DNA of 64,000 nt from Sandaracinaceae bacterium (lineage in GTDB: Bacteria > Myxococcota_A > Polyangia > Polyangiales > Houyiibacteriaceae): NCBI GenBank assembly GCA_020633075.1, contig JACKEI010000004.1, positions 310,001-374,000 on the forward strand. Reading direction: 5' to 3'. This document shows, one piece after another, positions 44,197-52,717 of this stretch. The stretch's first letter is position 1, and each line of letters starts with the position of its first letter. A model generated the notes under the pieces. The model was given only the letters and a program-made list of their open reading frames with translations. It ran no database searches and was not told the DNA's origin. The position numbers were made by a program, and so were the translations under genes.

Positions 44197-45612
44197 TCAG
44201 GGCGGAATGACGTGCTTGCGGGCGACCTCCGGGCGCTCGCGCTTGCGGACCAGCCAGCCCAGGTGCTGCGCCAGCCGCCCCCGCAGCTGCGCGAGCGACA
44301 CGATCTCGTCGATCATGCCGGCGCGGTAGGCCACCGCCGGAGACTCGTACTCCGCGAAGTAGCGCGCCCGCTGCGCGTCCTCCGCCTCGTCGGCCGCGTC
44401 CCCGAACACCATCTCGCGGGCCGCGTCGAAGCCCATCACCGCGATGCGGCTGTCCTCGAGGGCCAGCACCACGTCCCCCTCCTGGCTGCGGGTCTGCAGC
44501 ATGACGAACGCGGCGGCCCCGTAGCACTTGCGCACCACCACGCTCAGGCGCGGCACCCCCGTGGTCATCGCCTGACACAGGGCGGCGCCGTGGCGCAGCA
44601 GCCCGGCCGACTCCTCTTCCACGCCGGGCATGAAGCCCGGTACGTCGATGAGGTTGAGGATGGGGACGTTGTACGCGTCGCACAGGCGGATGAAGCGCGC
44701 CCCCTTCTGCGCCGCCGCCGCCGTGATGGCGCCGCCGTCCACCAGGCTCTGGTTGGCGACCACGCCCACGGGGTGCCCACCCAGGTGCGCGAACGCGGTG
44801 ACGAGCGAGCCGGCGCGGGCCTCGCCCACCTCGAGCCAAGCCGAGTCGTCCAGCAGCCCCGCCAGCAGGGTGCTCATGTCGAAGGCCAGCTCCGGGCGGG
44901 CGGGCAGCGCCGGCATGTCACGCACGGGTGCCCTGCCCCGGCCGCGCGGCGGGTCCTCCAGGCGGTGACTCGGCAGGAAGCGCAGCAGCGCCTGCAGCCG
45001 CGCGATCTGGTCGGCCGGGCGCTTGTCCACGAAGTCGCACACGCCTGTGTGCACCGCGTGCAGCGTGGCGCCGCCCAGCGCGGCCAGGGTGGGCGCCTCG
45101 CCGCGCATGCGGCCCACCACGGCGGGCCCCGTCACCATGAGGTGGCTGCGCGCTTCGTTGAAGAGCACCAGGTCTTGCAGGGTGGCCGAGTAGGCGGGCG
45201 CGCCCATGGTCACGGACATGACCGCCGCGAGCTGGGGAACCACCCCCGACAGGCGGATGTTGCGCGTGATGACCTGCGTGTAGGCCTCGCCGCTGGCAAG
45301 CCCCTCGCGCACCGAGACGCCCGGCGACGCCAAGAACGACACGATGGGCACGCCCAGGTCCTCGGCGCGGTCCATCAGCCGCGCGATCTTGAGCGCGCCC
45401 TCGGAGCTGACGAAGCCTCGGTCGACGCGGGGATCGATGGCGTACACGGCCACCCCGCGCCCGCCGACCTCTGCGAGGCCGCAGACCACCTCGGCGCCGT
45501 AGCGACAGGCGTCGTCGGGGCCGCCCGGCTGCAGGGGGAGGAAGCTCCCGGCGTCGACGAGCGCGTCGATCCAAGCCATCGGTTCCATCGGGAGTTTCGC
45601 GGAGGTCGCCAT
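44197..45612 (-). CDS. Acyl-CoA carboxylase carboxyltransferase subunit
   Basis: 471 residues with the two crotonase-like halves of a biotin-dependent carboxyltransferase (PccB/AccD5-like): a first half with VVGRMRGEAPTLAALGG and a second half with HPVGVVANQSLVDGGAITAA, then FIRLCDAYNVPILNLIDVPG and FMPGVEEE, KCYGAAAFVMLQ. It transfers CO2 from biotin to an acyl-CoA (acetyl-, propionyl- or longer). Shorter than the usual ~510-540 residues, mainly at the N-terminus. Divergent from the acyl-CoA dehydrogenase/biotin carboxylase/biotin carrier operon across 208 bases, which probably holds promoters for both; together they form one carboxylase. Confidence 0.9.
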   Translation of the reverse strand: MATSAKLPMEPMAWIDALVDAGSFLPLQPGGPDDACRYGAEVVCGLAEVGGRGVAVYAIDPRVDRGFVSSEGALKIARLMDRAEDLGVPIVSFLASPGVSVREGLASGEAYTQVITRNIRLSGVVPQLAAVMSVTMGAPAYSATLQDLVLFNEARSHLMVTGPAVVGRMRGEAPTLAALGGATLHAVHTGVCDFVDKRPADQIARLQALLRFLPSHRLEDPPRGRGRAPVRDMPALPARPELAFDMSTLLAGLLDDSAWLEVGEARAGSLVTAFAHLGGHPVGVVANQSLVDGGAITAAAAQKGARFIRLCDAYNVPILNLIDVPGFMPGVEEESAGLLRHGAALCQAMTTGVPRLSVVVRKCYGAAAFVMLQTRSQEGDVVLALEDSRIAVMGFDAAREMVFGDAADEAEDAQRARYFAEYESPAVAYRAGMIDEIVSLAQLRGRLAQHLGWLVRKRERPEVARKHVIPP

Positions 45613-45820
45613 GGTCGCGCTCGGGCAGTGTATCAGATGCGCCACCCGCCCAACGCGGTCGCGCAACGGCCTGTTAGGGTCGAATGGGCGCGCAGGAAGG
45701 GGGCATACTGGATTCTGCGCGGAGAGCTTCGCCTCGGCGCCTGTTGACCCCACACTGGGCGTCCGTCGCGGTGGCTGCTCGCCGCGCACGCTGCCTCAAC
45801 CTCATCACACCACCGCGCAC

Positions 45821-47584
45821 GTGAACGCAGACGACATCCGGCAGGCTGCAGAGGCCCTCGAGGGCGCGCTCGGGGACCCGTGGGACGCGACGCTCCCGAC
45901 GAGCTACGCCGCGGCGCTGCGCCACGACGAGAGCGAGCTCTTCCCCCAAGACGGATGGGACGCCTTGCTCTCGCAAGACTACTTCGGCGCGTTCATCCCA
46001 ACTGCCGAAGGGGGCCGGCTGCGGCGCTTCGACGAGCTGCTGCAGCTGGGTCGGGTGGTGTGCCGCCGCGACGTGACGCTGGGCGTGGCGGCGGGGCAGT
46101 GCCTGCTGGCGTCCCTGCCCGTGTGGATCGGCGGTGATGCCTCGCAGCGGGCGCGCGTGGCCACGCTGCTGCGTGCCGGAGGCGCCGGCGGGCTGGCCCT
46201 GACCGAGCAGGCGCATGGCAGCGACCTGGCCGCGAGCGAGCTGCGCGCCGTGGCGCGCGGTGACGGGTACCGGCTGGACGGCGAGAAGTGGTGCATCAAC
46301 AACGCTACGCGCGGCGCCTTCATCACGGCGCTGGCGCGCACGGACGCGGACGGGGGCCCACGCGGCTTCTCGCTCTTCTGTGTGGACAAGGCGCGCGTAG
46401 TGGGCGGCCTCGCACCGTTGCCGCGGCTCCCGACGCATGGGGTGCGCGCGGCCGACATCAGCGGCATGCGCTTCGAGGGTGCGCAGGTCCGCGACGACAC
46501 GCGCGTGGGCCGCGAGGGCGCGGGCCTGCCGCTGGTCCTGCGCACCATGCAGGTCTCCCGCACGCTGTGCGCGGCCTTCAGCCTGGGCGCAGCGGACAGC
46601 GCGCTGCGGCTGGCAACCGACTTTGCGCTGCGGCGCTCGCTCTACGGCGGGCCCATCATCGAGCTGCCCGCCGTGCGTGCCCGGCTCTCGCGCGCCTACC
46701 GTCGCGTCCTGCTGGCCGACGCCATCGCCCACGTGGGCACGCGCGCGCTCTCGGTCTTTCCGGAGCAGATGAGCCTGCTCTCGGCGGTGGTGAAGGTGGC
46801 CGTGCCGCAGCTCGCCATGGACGCCATCGCCGACTGCGCCGTGGTGCTGGGCGCGCGCCACTACCTGCGCGTGGGCCCGTACGCCGGGTTCCAGAAGCTG
46901 ATGCGCGACGCCGCGCTGATCTCCCTCTTCGACGGGAGCGCCGAGGTCAACCGGCACATCCTCGCGGGGCAGCTCGGGCGGGTGTCGCTCGCGCGCGACG
47001 CGGAGCTGAGCAGCCGCGGCGACGACGTGCTGCGCGGCGTGCGCGCGGTCGCGGCGCTGGACCACGCGGTGCCCGACATGCGCTGGGACGCGCTCAAGAC
47101 CAGCAACCGGGGGCGCGACGACCTGCTCACGGCCGCGCTGGTGAGCCGCGCCCCAGGCGGCGGTGACGCAGGCGGTGGTGATGCAGCCGGTGGTGATGCA
47201 GGCGGTGGTGGCGCAGACGACGCGGCCGCGCGCGCCATGGAGACGGTCGCCGCGCAGGTGCGCGCGCTGGACGCGGCCGTGCGCGCGCAGGAGGAGCGGG
47301 GTGACGCCAGCGCCACGAGCGCGCTCGCGGACCGCTACGTGTGGCTGACCGTCGCGGCCAGCGTGGCGCACGTGGCCGCCGCGTCCCCCCGCTGCGCTCT
47401 GGGCACGCACTTCGACGCCGAGGTGCTGGTGCATGACGCGCTCGCGCTGGGCGGGCTGCTGCCTGCCTCCGCGGCCGAGACCCGCGACGCGCCCATGCTC
47501 GACGCCCTGTTGAGTCTGCAGCGTGAGCGCCGCAGCTTCGGCCTCAACCCCTTCGCCATCGCGGACAGCGAGGTGCCGGCGTGA
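45821..47584 (+). CDS. Acyl-CoA dehydrogenase-like flavoprotein
   Basis: 587 residues. The first ~400 follow the acyl-CoA dehydrogenase fold: GGLALTEQAHGSDLAASEL (FAD site), WCINNATRGAFITALARTDA, the linker LRTMQVSRTLCAAFSLGAAD, and FQKLMRDAALISLFDGSAEV near 370, where the catalytic base region lies. A Gly/Ala/Asp repeat (GGGDAGGGDAAGGDAGGGG, 47155-47220) leads to an extra ~125-residue C-terminal helical part not usual in the family. GTG 45821 chosen as the first start with domain character. GTGA overlap with the biotin carboxylase. It may oxidise or reduce the acyl-CoA that feeds the carboxylase. Confidence 0.85.
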   Translation: MNADDIRQAAEALEGALGDPWDATLPTSYAAALRHDESELFPQDGWDALLSQDYFGAFIPTAEGGRLRRFDELLQLGRVVCRRDVTLGVAAGQCLLASLPVWIGGDASQRARVATLLRAGGAGGLALTEQAHGSDLAASELRAVARGDGYRLDGEKWCINNATRGAFITALARTDADGGPRGFSLFCVDKARVVGGLAPLPRLPTHGVRAADISGMRFEGAQVRDDTRVGREGAGLPLVLRTMQVSRTLCAAFSLGAADSALRLATDFALRRSLYGGPIIELPAVRARLSRAYRRVLLADAIAHVGTRALSVFPEQMSLLSAVVKVAVPQLAMDAIADCAVVLGARHYLRVGPYAGFQKLMRDAALISLFDGSAEVNRHILAGQLGRVSLARDAELSSRGDDVLRGVRAVAALDHAVPDMRWDALKTSNRGRDDLLTAALVSRAPGGGDAGGGDAAGGDAGGGGADDAAARAMETVAAQVRALDAAVRAQEERGDASATSALADRYVWLTVAASVAHVAAASPRCALGTHFDAEVLVHDALALGGLLPASAAETRDAPMLDALLSLQRERRSFGLNPFAIADSEVPA

Positions 47585-49113
47585 GCCCCAAGCTGCTGGT
47601 CTTCAACCGCGGCGAGATCGCGCTGCGGGCGTGCCAAGCCGCGCGCGGCCTCGGCGTGCGCAGCGTGCTCTTCGTGACGCCGCCTGAGCGCACGTCGGTC
47701 GCCACGCGCTGGGCGGACGAGCTCTTCGAAGGGCCCCACGCCGACGCGGCGCGTTCGTTCGACGACCTCGAGCTGGTGCAGCGGGCCATCCGTGAGACCG
47801 GCGCCACCCACGTCTACCCGGGCTATGGGTTCTCGTCGGAGAAGGCGGCGCTGGCCACGGCCGTGGCCGCCGCGGGCGCACACTTCGTCGGGCCCAGCCC
47901 GGACGTGATCGAGCTGCTGGGCGACAAGCTGCGCGCCTGCACCTTCGCCGAGCGCGCTGGCCTCGCGCTCTTGTCGCTGCCCGACCTGGCCTCGTCGCCG
48001 GGGGTGGCGGCGGACTACCCCATCCTGCTCAAGGCGCGCGCGGGCGGCGGCGGTCGCGGCAACCTGCGCGTGGACGACCCAGCTGCGTACGCGAGCGCGC
48101 GCGAGCAGCTCGGCGCGCGCGCGCAGCAGCTCTTCGGGGACAGCCGCCTCTTGGCGGAGCGCTTCGTCGAGCGCGCCCGGCACATCGAGCTCCAGTTCTT
48201 CGGCTTCGGCGAGCAGGGGGTGGCGCTCTTGGGCACGCGCGACTGCAGCCTGCAGCGCAACCACCAGAAGGTCATCGAAGAGGGCCCGGCGCCGGCGCAC
48301 GTGCGGGCGGTGGTGGACGAGGCCGCGCCCGGCATTCGGGCTGCGCTCAGCGCGCTGCGCTACCGCGGCGCTGGCACGCTCGAGCTGCTGTGGGACCCCG
48401 CGCGCGCGCAGCTCTACTTCCTGGAGGTCAACGCGCGCATCCAGGTGGAGCACCCCGTCACGGAGCTGTTGATTGGACAGGACCTCGTGACGTGGCAGCT
48501 GCGCGAGGCGCTGGGCTTGTGCGGGGATGAGCCGGTCGCGGCCCTCGAGGGCGTGCCCGCTGGGCAGGGCGCGGGGGCACACGCTGCGCAGCCGTCGGCG
48601 CACGCGACACCGGTGGCGCAGGCGGGCCGCGCGGGGCTTGCGGGGCACGCGATCGAAGCGCGCCTCTACGCCGAGGACCCGAGCGCAGGCTTCCTGCCGG
48701 CGGTCGGCCAGCTCACGCGCCTCGACCTCCCGCGCCTGCCCTTCTGCCGCTGGGACGCGGGCGTCACCCAGGGGGACACCCTCACCGCGCACTACGACCC
48801 CATGATCGCCAAGCTGATCGTCAGCGGCGCGACACGCGCCGAGGCCTTCGCGCGGCTGCGCCTGGCTCTGGATCACACGCACGTGCAGGGCGTGCGCACC
48901 AACCTCGCCTTCCTGCGCGCGTTGGCCTCGGACGAGCGCGTGCTGGCCGACGAGCACGACACCGGCTTCATCGAGCGCGAGCGCCCCGGCATGGGCGCGC
49001 CCGCCGAGCCGGACGAGGCGCTGCTGCGGGACGCGGACGCGCTGCTGGCGCTCTTGGAGGCGCCCGTTGCGGACAGCGCCCCGAGCACGTGGCGCAGGGG
49101 GCACGCGCGATGA
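47581..49113 (+). CDS. Biotin carboxylase subunit
   Basis: 510 residues with the full ATP-grasp biotin carboxylase layout: LVFNRGEIALRACQAARGLG at the N-terminus, YPGYGFSSEKAALA, LLKARAGGGGRGNLRV (glycine-rich loop, about 158-173), LGTRDCSLQRNHQKVIEEGP (about 219-238) and FLEVNARIQVEHPVTELLIG with the ATP/Mg Glu and Asn. Carboxylates biotin on the carrier encoded next. GTG start overlaps the dehydrogenase stop and its stop overlaps the next ATG (ATGA). Confidence 0.93.
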   Translation: MSPKLLVFNRGEIALRACQAARGLGVRSVLFVTPPERTSVATRWADELFEGPHADAARSFDDLELVQRAIRETGATHVYPGYGFSSEKAALATAVAAAGAHFVGPSPDVIELLGDKLRACTFAERAGLALLSLPDLASSPGVAADYPILLKARAGGGGRGNLRVDDPAAYASAREQLGARAQQLFGDSRLLAERFVERARHIELQFFGFGEQGVALLGTRDCSLQRNHQKVIEEGPAPAHVRAVVDEAAPGIRAALSALRYRGAGTLELLWDPARAQLYFLEVNARIQVEHPVTELLIGQDLVTWQLREALGLCGDEPVAALEGVPAGQGAGAHAAQPSAHATPVAQAGRAGLAGHAIEARLYAEDPSAGFLPAVGQLTRLDLPRLPFCRWDAGVTQGDTLTAHYDPMIAKLIVSGATRAEAFARLRLALDHTHVQGVRTNLAFLRALASDERVLADEHDTGFIERERPGMGAPAEPDEALLRDADALLALLEAPVADSAPSTWRRGHAR

Positions 49114-49586
49114 GCACGGCGCAAGAAGACCGCCTCGCTGCCTGGGCTGCCGCGCGCCCGGACGTCCGCGCCGTGCGGGTCTGCACAGCCGGCGTCGAGA
49201 TCCACTACACCGACGGGCGCGTGCTGCTCGCCTCTCGCTCGCCGGACGACAGCTCCTGGGTGGACGTGCGCACACCCGGTCAGCCGACCCTGCGCAGCGG
49301 CCCACGAGCCCCCCGCTCCGCCTTTGGTGCCTTCGGCGGCGCTGGCCCGGAGCGCGCGCGTGCACCCGGCGACGTGCGGGCACCGTCCGCCGGCACGCTG
49401 GTCCGGCTGCTGGTGCAGGAGGGCGACCGCGTCGAGGCCGGCCAGCTGCTGGGCGTGATCGAGCTGATGAAGATGGAGATCGAGCTGCGCGCCGACGTGA
49501 GCGGGCGCGTGCGCGACTGCCGCGTCACCGCCGGTCAGAGCGTGGCCCGCGACGCCGCGCTGCTGCGCATCGACCCCGCGGGCTGA
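49110..49586 (+). CDS. Biotin carboxyl carrier protein
   Basis: 158 residues. C-terminal biotinyl domain (about 88-158): APSAGTLVRLLVQEGDRVEA, then GVIELMKMEIELRADVSG with the biotin-accepting Lys 121 in LMKM (a variant of the usual AMKM), then RVTAGQSVARDAALLRI. The N-terminal ~85 residues are a beta-rich region plus a linker. Carries carboxybiotin between the biotin carboxylase (overlapping gene) and the carboxyltransferase encoded divergently at 44197-45612. Last gene of its operon, followed by the repeat-rich gap. Confidence 0.92.
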   Translation: MSTAQEDRLAAWAAARPDVRAVRVCTAGVEIHYTDGRVLLASRSPDDSSWVDVRTPGQPTLRSGPRAPRSAFGAFGGAGPERARAPGDVRAPSAGTLVRLLVQEGDRVEAGQLLGVIELMKMEIELRADVSGRVRDCRVTAGQSVARDAALLRIDPAG

Positions 49587-49592
49587 GCGTCG

Positions 49593-50013
49593 GGGCACTC
49601 ATCGAAAGTGGGAAACCGATTCAAATTGGGCACCTCGCGCTCAAGCCTGTCCACCCATCGAATCTCACAAGACACCTTGAAATAGGCGGAATTGAGCACC
49701 CCGGGCTGAAGCCCGGGGCAGCAAACTAGGCCGCGTGTCGTGGACAAGTCCACCCCCCAAAGGGGGGCGGACTGCGCGATAGAAAGCTGGTGAGCCCTCG
49801 GACTGAACCGGGCGGAAGCCCCCAGTGTCCGAGTACCTCATGTAGAACGACGCCTGCCTCCCCACCACGTAGTCCACCCCCCGTAGGGGGGGACTTGATG
49901 TGCACGATCACCTGGTCTGCTGCCCCGGGCTTTCAGCCCGGGGTGCCCAATTTCAAGCGGTTTTCCCCCTTTCTGATGAGCGCTCGAGCTCTCAGCCCAG
50001 GGTGCCCAAAGCC
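49593..50013. repeat. Intergenic array of palindromic, inverted repeat units
   Basis: Two copies of a palindrome with 9-base arms, CCCCGGGCT/AGCCCGGGG (49699-49718 and 49923-49943), lie in opposite orientation and share about 42 flanking bases (AATTG-GCACCCC...GGCAGCA-AC-AGG). A second pair, AAACCG...AATTGGGCACC (49593-49634 and, inverted, 49942-49983), and a third, GTCCACCCCCCAAAGGGGGG (49748-49773 and, inverted, 49871-49896), complete the array. It fills the gap between two convergent operons, so termination or a REP-like element family is plausible. No coding region was seen in 49587-50108. Confidence 0.8.
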
Positions 50014-50108
50014 CTTCGCACCGTCGGGGCGCGTGACCACCGTAGGCCACGTGGCGGGGGTCTAGGACCTCAATTCAACCGTCCTTCCGCCTTCCGAGCG
50101 AGCAGGCT

Positions 50109-50342
50109 CTACAGTCCCGCCACGAACGCGCACAGCTGGCCGAAGGTCTGCAGCGTGCGTGCGTCCTCCTGCGTGACCTCGATGTCCCACTCCTCTTCGA
50201 GGTCGGTGAGCAGGTCCAGGCTGGTCAGGCTGTCCATGTTGAGGTCCGCGACGAAGCGCGTCTCGGGGCGGATGGCGCTCGGCTCGACGCGGCAGATGTC
50301 GGCGACGAGGGTGCGCAGCTGGTCTTCGGTGATCTTGGCCAT
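50109..50342 (-). CDS. Acyl carrier protein
   Basis: 77 residues, whole. Carrier signature DLNMDSLTSLDLLTDLEEEW with the phosphopantetheine-accepting Ser 38, followed by the acidic DIEVTQEDARTLQTF helix. Stand-alone carrier proteins of this size shuttle acyl groups in fatty-acid, polyketide and related routes. It is the last gene of the 55369-50109 operon, 37 bases after the haem-oxygenase-like enzyme, with a GAGAAG site upstream. It may receive the chain activated by the fatty acyl-AMP ligase or the AMP-dependent ligase. Confidence 0.93.
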   Translation of the reverse strand: MAKITEDQLRTLVADICRVEPSAIRPETRFVADLNMDSLTSLDLLTDLEEEWDIEVTQEDARTLQTFGQLCAFVAGL

Positions 50343-50379
50343 GAGGGTCTTCTCTCTCTTCGGTTCGTTCGGCGTGTGC

Positions 50380-51069
50380 TCAGGCCTGCGGCGCGAGCGT
50401 CGCGCGGACCAGGTCGTCCAGCATGAAGCGCTTGATGTGTCCGCCCAGGCGGATGGTCTCGGCCAGCACGTCGGCGTCGCGTGGGTCGTGGCAGTACTGG
50501 GCCAGCATGTCCTTGCCCTCGGCGCTGTGCTCCGCGTCGAGCTCGCCGTGCTCCTGCACGAAGCTGACCGCCTTCTTCTGCTCGCCCTCGAGGGTCTTCA
50601 CCAGCTGGGCCCCCACCACGGGCGCCAGCTTGGCGGCCATCCCCTCGAGGAAGTAGAGCACGCCCATCGCCGCCATCGGCGGCCGCTGCGTGACCTCGTA
50701 GTGGAAGAAGTTCACCCACGCCCACGTCCCCGGCAGCGGCTGGCTCGCGAGCACCTCCTCGCGCGAGTGACCGAGCAGCACGAGGTCGTCCAGGGCCATC
50801 AGCTCGTGACCCATCTCGTGCGCGGAGTGATGCAGGATCCACTGACGCAGCGCGAGCAGCTCGGGGTCCATCCGGCGCGCGGAGAGCGGCGTGAACGACG
50901 AGGTCAGCCGCACGTAGTGAAAGGCCTGCTGGAGGTACGCCTCGTACAGCGGGCGCACGTGCTCCCCCGCGCGCAGGTGCCGCACGAAGGCGCTCTCTTC
51001 GAGCAGCACCAGGGAGTCGGCGAGGACGGCGTCGAGGCGCGTGATCAGGGCGGTGTTGGTCGTGGTCAT
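50380..51069 (-). CDS. Haem-oxygenase-like diiron-type oxidase
   Basis: 229 residues, all-helical, of the TenA/haem-oxygenase-like fold (iron-containing redox enzyme family). Candidate metal ligands: Glu 43 (PLYEAY), His 84/Glu 85/His 88 (HHSAHEMGHE), Glu 142 (YFLEGM) and HGELDAEH at 174-181, the HxxxDxxH type of ligand set used by haem-oxygenase-like diiron oxidases (UndA, SznF and BesC are known examples). Those enzymes oxidise or cleave acids and amines, for example fatty acid to terminal alkene by UndA. No haem motif. Start ATG overlaps the hydrolase stop. The reaction here is unknown. Confidence 0.8.
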   Translation of the reverse strand: MTTTNTALITRLDAVLADSLVLLEESAFVRHLRAGEHVRPLYEAYLQQAFHYVRLTSSFTPLSARRMDPELLALRQWILHHSAHEMGHELMALDDLVLLGHSREEVLASQPLPGTWAWVNFFHYEVTQRPPMAAMGVLYFLEGMAAKLAPVVGAQLVKTLEGEQKKAVSFVQEHGELDAEHSAEGKDMLAQYCHDPRDADVLAETIRLGGHIKRFMLDDLVRATLAPQA

Positions 51070-51902
51070 GAGTCGAGGCTCTCGGGGGTTGCGAGGGGCG
51101 CTCCGCAGGTGGTGCGCAGGAAGATGTCGGCGACGTGCGCGGGGCACTCGAGGGGCGGGTAGTGCCCCACGCCGGGGAGGACGTGCAGGACGCTGTGTGC
51201 GATGAGCTCGCGCAGGCGTTCGGTGTGCTTGGCGTTGAAGATGCGGTCCGCGTCACCCCAGAGCAGCGCCGCGGGGATGCGGTTGGCGCGCAGCGCGTCC
51301 TCTAGGTCCACATCGAGGGCCGCGTCCAGCATCTGCGTGGCGGCGACGGCGCGCGCGTCGAAGTCACGGGGGTTCCAGATCTGATCGAAGTAGTGGGCGA
51401 AGTAGGTCCGCACGCCCGGGCCGTCCAGGCCGATGTGCTGGCGCAGGCTGGAGCGCTCGAGGTCGCCGTGGTCGAGCCCTAGGTGCTCCCGAGCGAACGC
51501 CGCCGCGCCTCGCTCGTAGATGGCGGTGCGTACCGTCTCCCGCCGGATGCGGGCTACGCGCCGCCCGCCGGAGGCCATGAGCAGGAGCTGGGCGGGCGGG
51601 TGGGCGAGCTGCCCGGCGAGCGCGATCGAGAGGGTGGCCCCCAGGGAGACGCCGCCCAGCGCGTAGGGGGCGCGCGCGACCCCGCGCTCCGTGAGCTGCG
51701 CCCGCACGTCGTCCAGCAGCCGCTCGAAGAGCGCGGGGGCCGTGTAGTCGAAGGTGCCGAGCGCGCGCGCACCGAAGCCCGGGTAGTCGAGGGCCTGCAC
51801 TTCTGCGCGGTCTCCCAGCGCGCCCGCGAGCGGCGCGTAGAGCGCGCTGTCGTGGCCCAGCGGGGGCAGCAGCACCAGCGTGCGGCAGGGCGCGCTGCTC
51901 AT
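51066..51902 (-). CDS. Alpha/beta-fold hydrolase in carrier-protein cluster
   Basis: 278 residues. LVLLPPLGHDSALYAPLAGA at the N-terminus, nucleophile elbow YALGGVSLGATLS (Ser about 87), Asp in WGDADRIFNAKH and His in LPGVGHYPPLE: a complete Ser-His-Asp triad. Resembles type II thioesterases and small esterases. In this operon it could release or proof-read acyl-carrier intermediates, or act on a lactone. Overlaps both neighbours by ATGA junctions. No signal peptide. Confidence 0.88.
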   Translation of the reverse strand: MSSAPCRTLVLLPPLGHDSALYAPLAGALGDRAEVQALDYPGFGARALGTFDYTAPALFERLLDDVRAQLTERGVARAPYALGGVSLGATLSIALAGQLAHPPAQLLLMASGGRRVARIRRETVRTAIYERGAAAFAREHLGLDHGDLERSSLRQHIGLDGPGVRTYFAHYFDQIWNPRDFDARAVAATQMLDAALDVDLEDALRANRIPAALLWGDADRIFNAKHTERLRELIAHSVLHVLPGVGHYPPLECPAHVADIFLRTTCGAPLATPESLDS

Positions 51903-52717
51903 GGCTCGTCGCGCCCCGGACCCGCGCTCACCGCCGGCAGCAGCTGTGCGCGCAGGGCTGCGGTGGCCCCGTCGTCCAGCAGCAGCGCCTGCCCGTTGGG
52001 CACCGCCTGCTCCGGCTCCACCAGGTGCAGGGCCTGGTCCACGACCTCGTCCGCCGTGAGCAGGCGACCTGTGCGGGTGAGCTGCGCGAACGCGGCGCGC
52101 ACCTGCTCCGGGACCCGCTCGCGCACGTTCTCGGTGTCCACGATGCCGGGGTGCACGACGTTGCAGCTGACCCCGTCGCGCCCGAACTCCGACGCGAACG
52201 CCAGGGCCAGCCCGCCGAGCGCGGCCTTCTCGGCGATGTACACGGCCTGCCCCACGCCACCCACCTGGGACGCGAGGCTCCCCACCACCAGCAGGCGGCC
52301 CGTGCCGCGGCGGCGCATGAGGCGGGCCGCCGCGCGCAAGACGCCGTAGGCACCCACCACGTTGCTGCGGAGCGACTCCTCCAGCTGCTCCGGTTTCAGC
52401 CCCACGATGGGTGTGTGCGCGGCGAAGGCGTGCGCGCTGTGCACCAAGATCCGCGGCGGCGCGTCACGCAGCGCATCGCCGAGCGCGGCCACGCTCCCGC
52501 TGTCCGCGAGGTCGAGCGCGTGCGCGCAGGCCGCAACGGCCCCCAGCTCCCGCAGCTGCGCGAGGGCGGCGAGCACGGTGGGGCTCGCGGGGTCGCGGGC
52601 CGTGATGTGCACCGCCGCGCCGCGCTCCGCGAACGCCCGCGCGAAGGCCAGCCCGAGGCCGCGCTTGCCCCCCGTGACCCACGCGCGGTGCCCCTCCCAC
52701 GGGCGCGCCCCCGTCAT
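51899..52717 (-). CDS. Short-chain dehydrogenase/reductase
   Basis: 272 residues, classical SDR. Cofactor motif VTGGKRGLGLAFARAFAE (about 14-31), NAG-equivalent region ILVHSAHAFA, catalytic Ser in VVGSLASQVGG and YIAEKAALGGLALAF (Tyr-x-x-x-Lys, about 158-162), then NVVHPGIVDTENV. ARD after the second strand (HITARDPAS) suggests NADP(H). Likely reduces a 3-keto product of the neighbouring KAS III, as FabG does, but this is inference from the operon. ATGA overlaps on both sides. Confidence 0.9.
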   Translation of the reverse strand: MTGARPWEGHRAWVTGGKRGLGLAFARAFAERGAAVHITARDPASPTVLAALAQLRELGAVAACAHALDLADSGSVAALGDALRDAPPRILVHSAHAFAAHTPIVGLKPEQLEESLRSNVVGAYGVLRAAARLMRRRGTGRLLVVGSLASQVGGVGQAVYIAEKAALGGLALAFASEFGRDGVSCNVVHPGIVDTENVRERVPEQVRAAFAQLTRTGRLLTADEVVDQALHLVEPEQAVPNGQALLLDDGATAALRAQLLPAVSAGPGRDEP

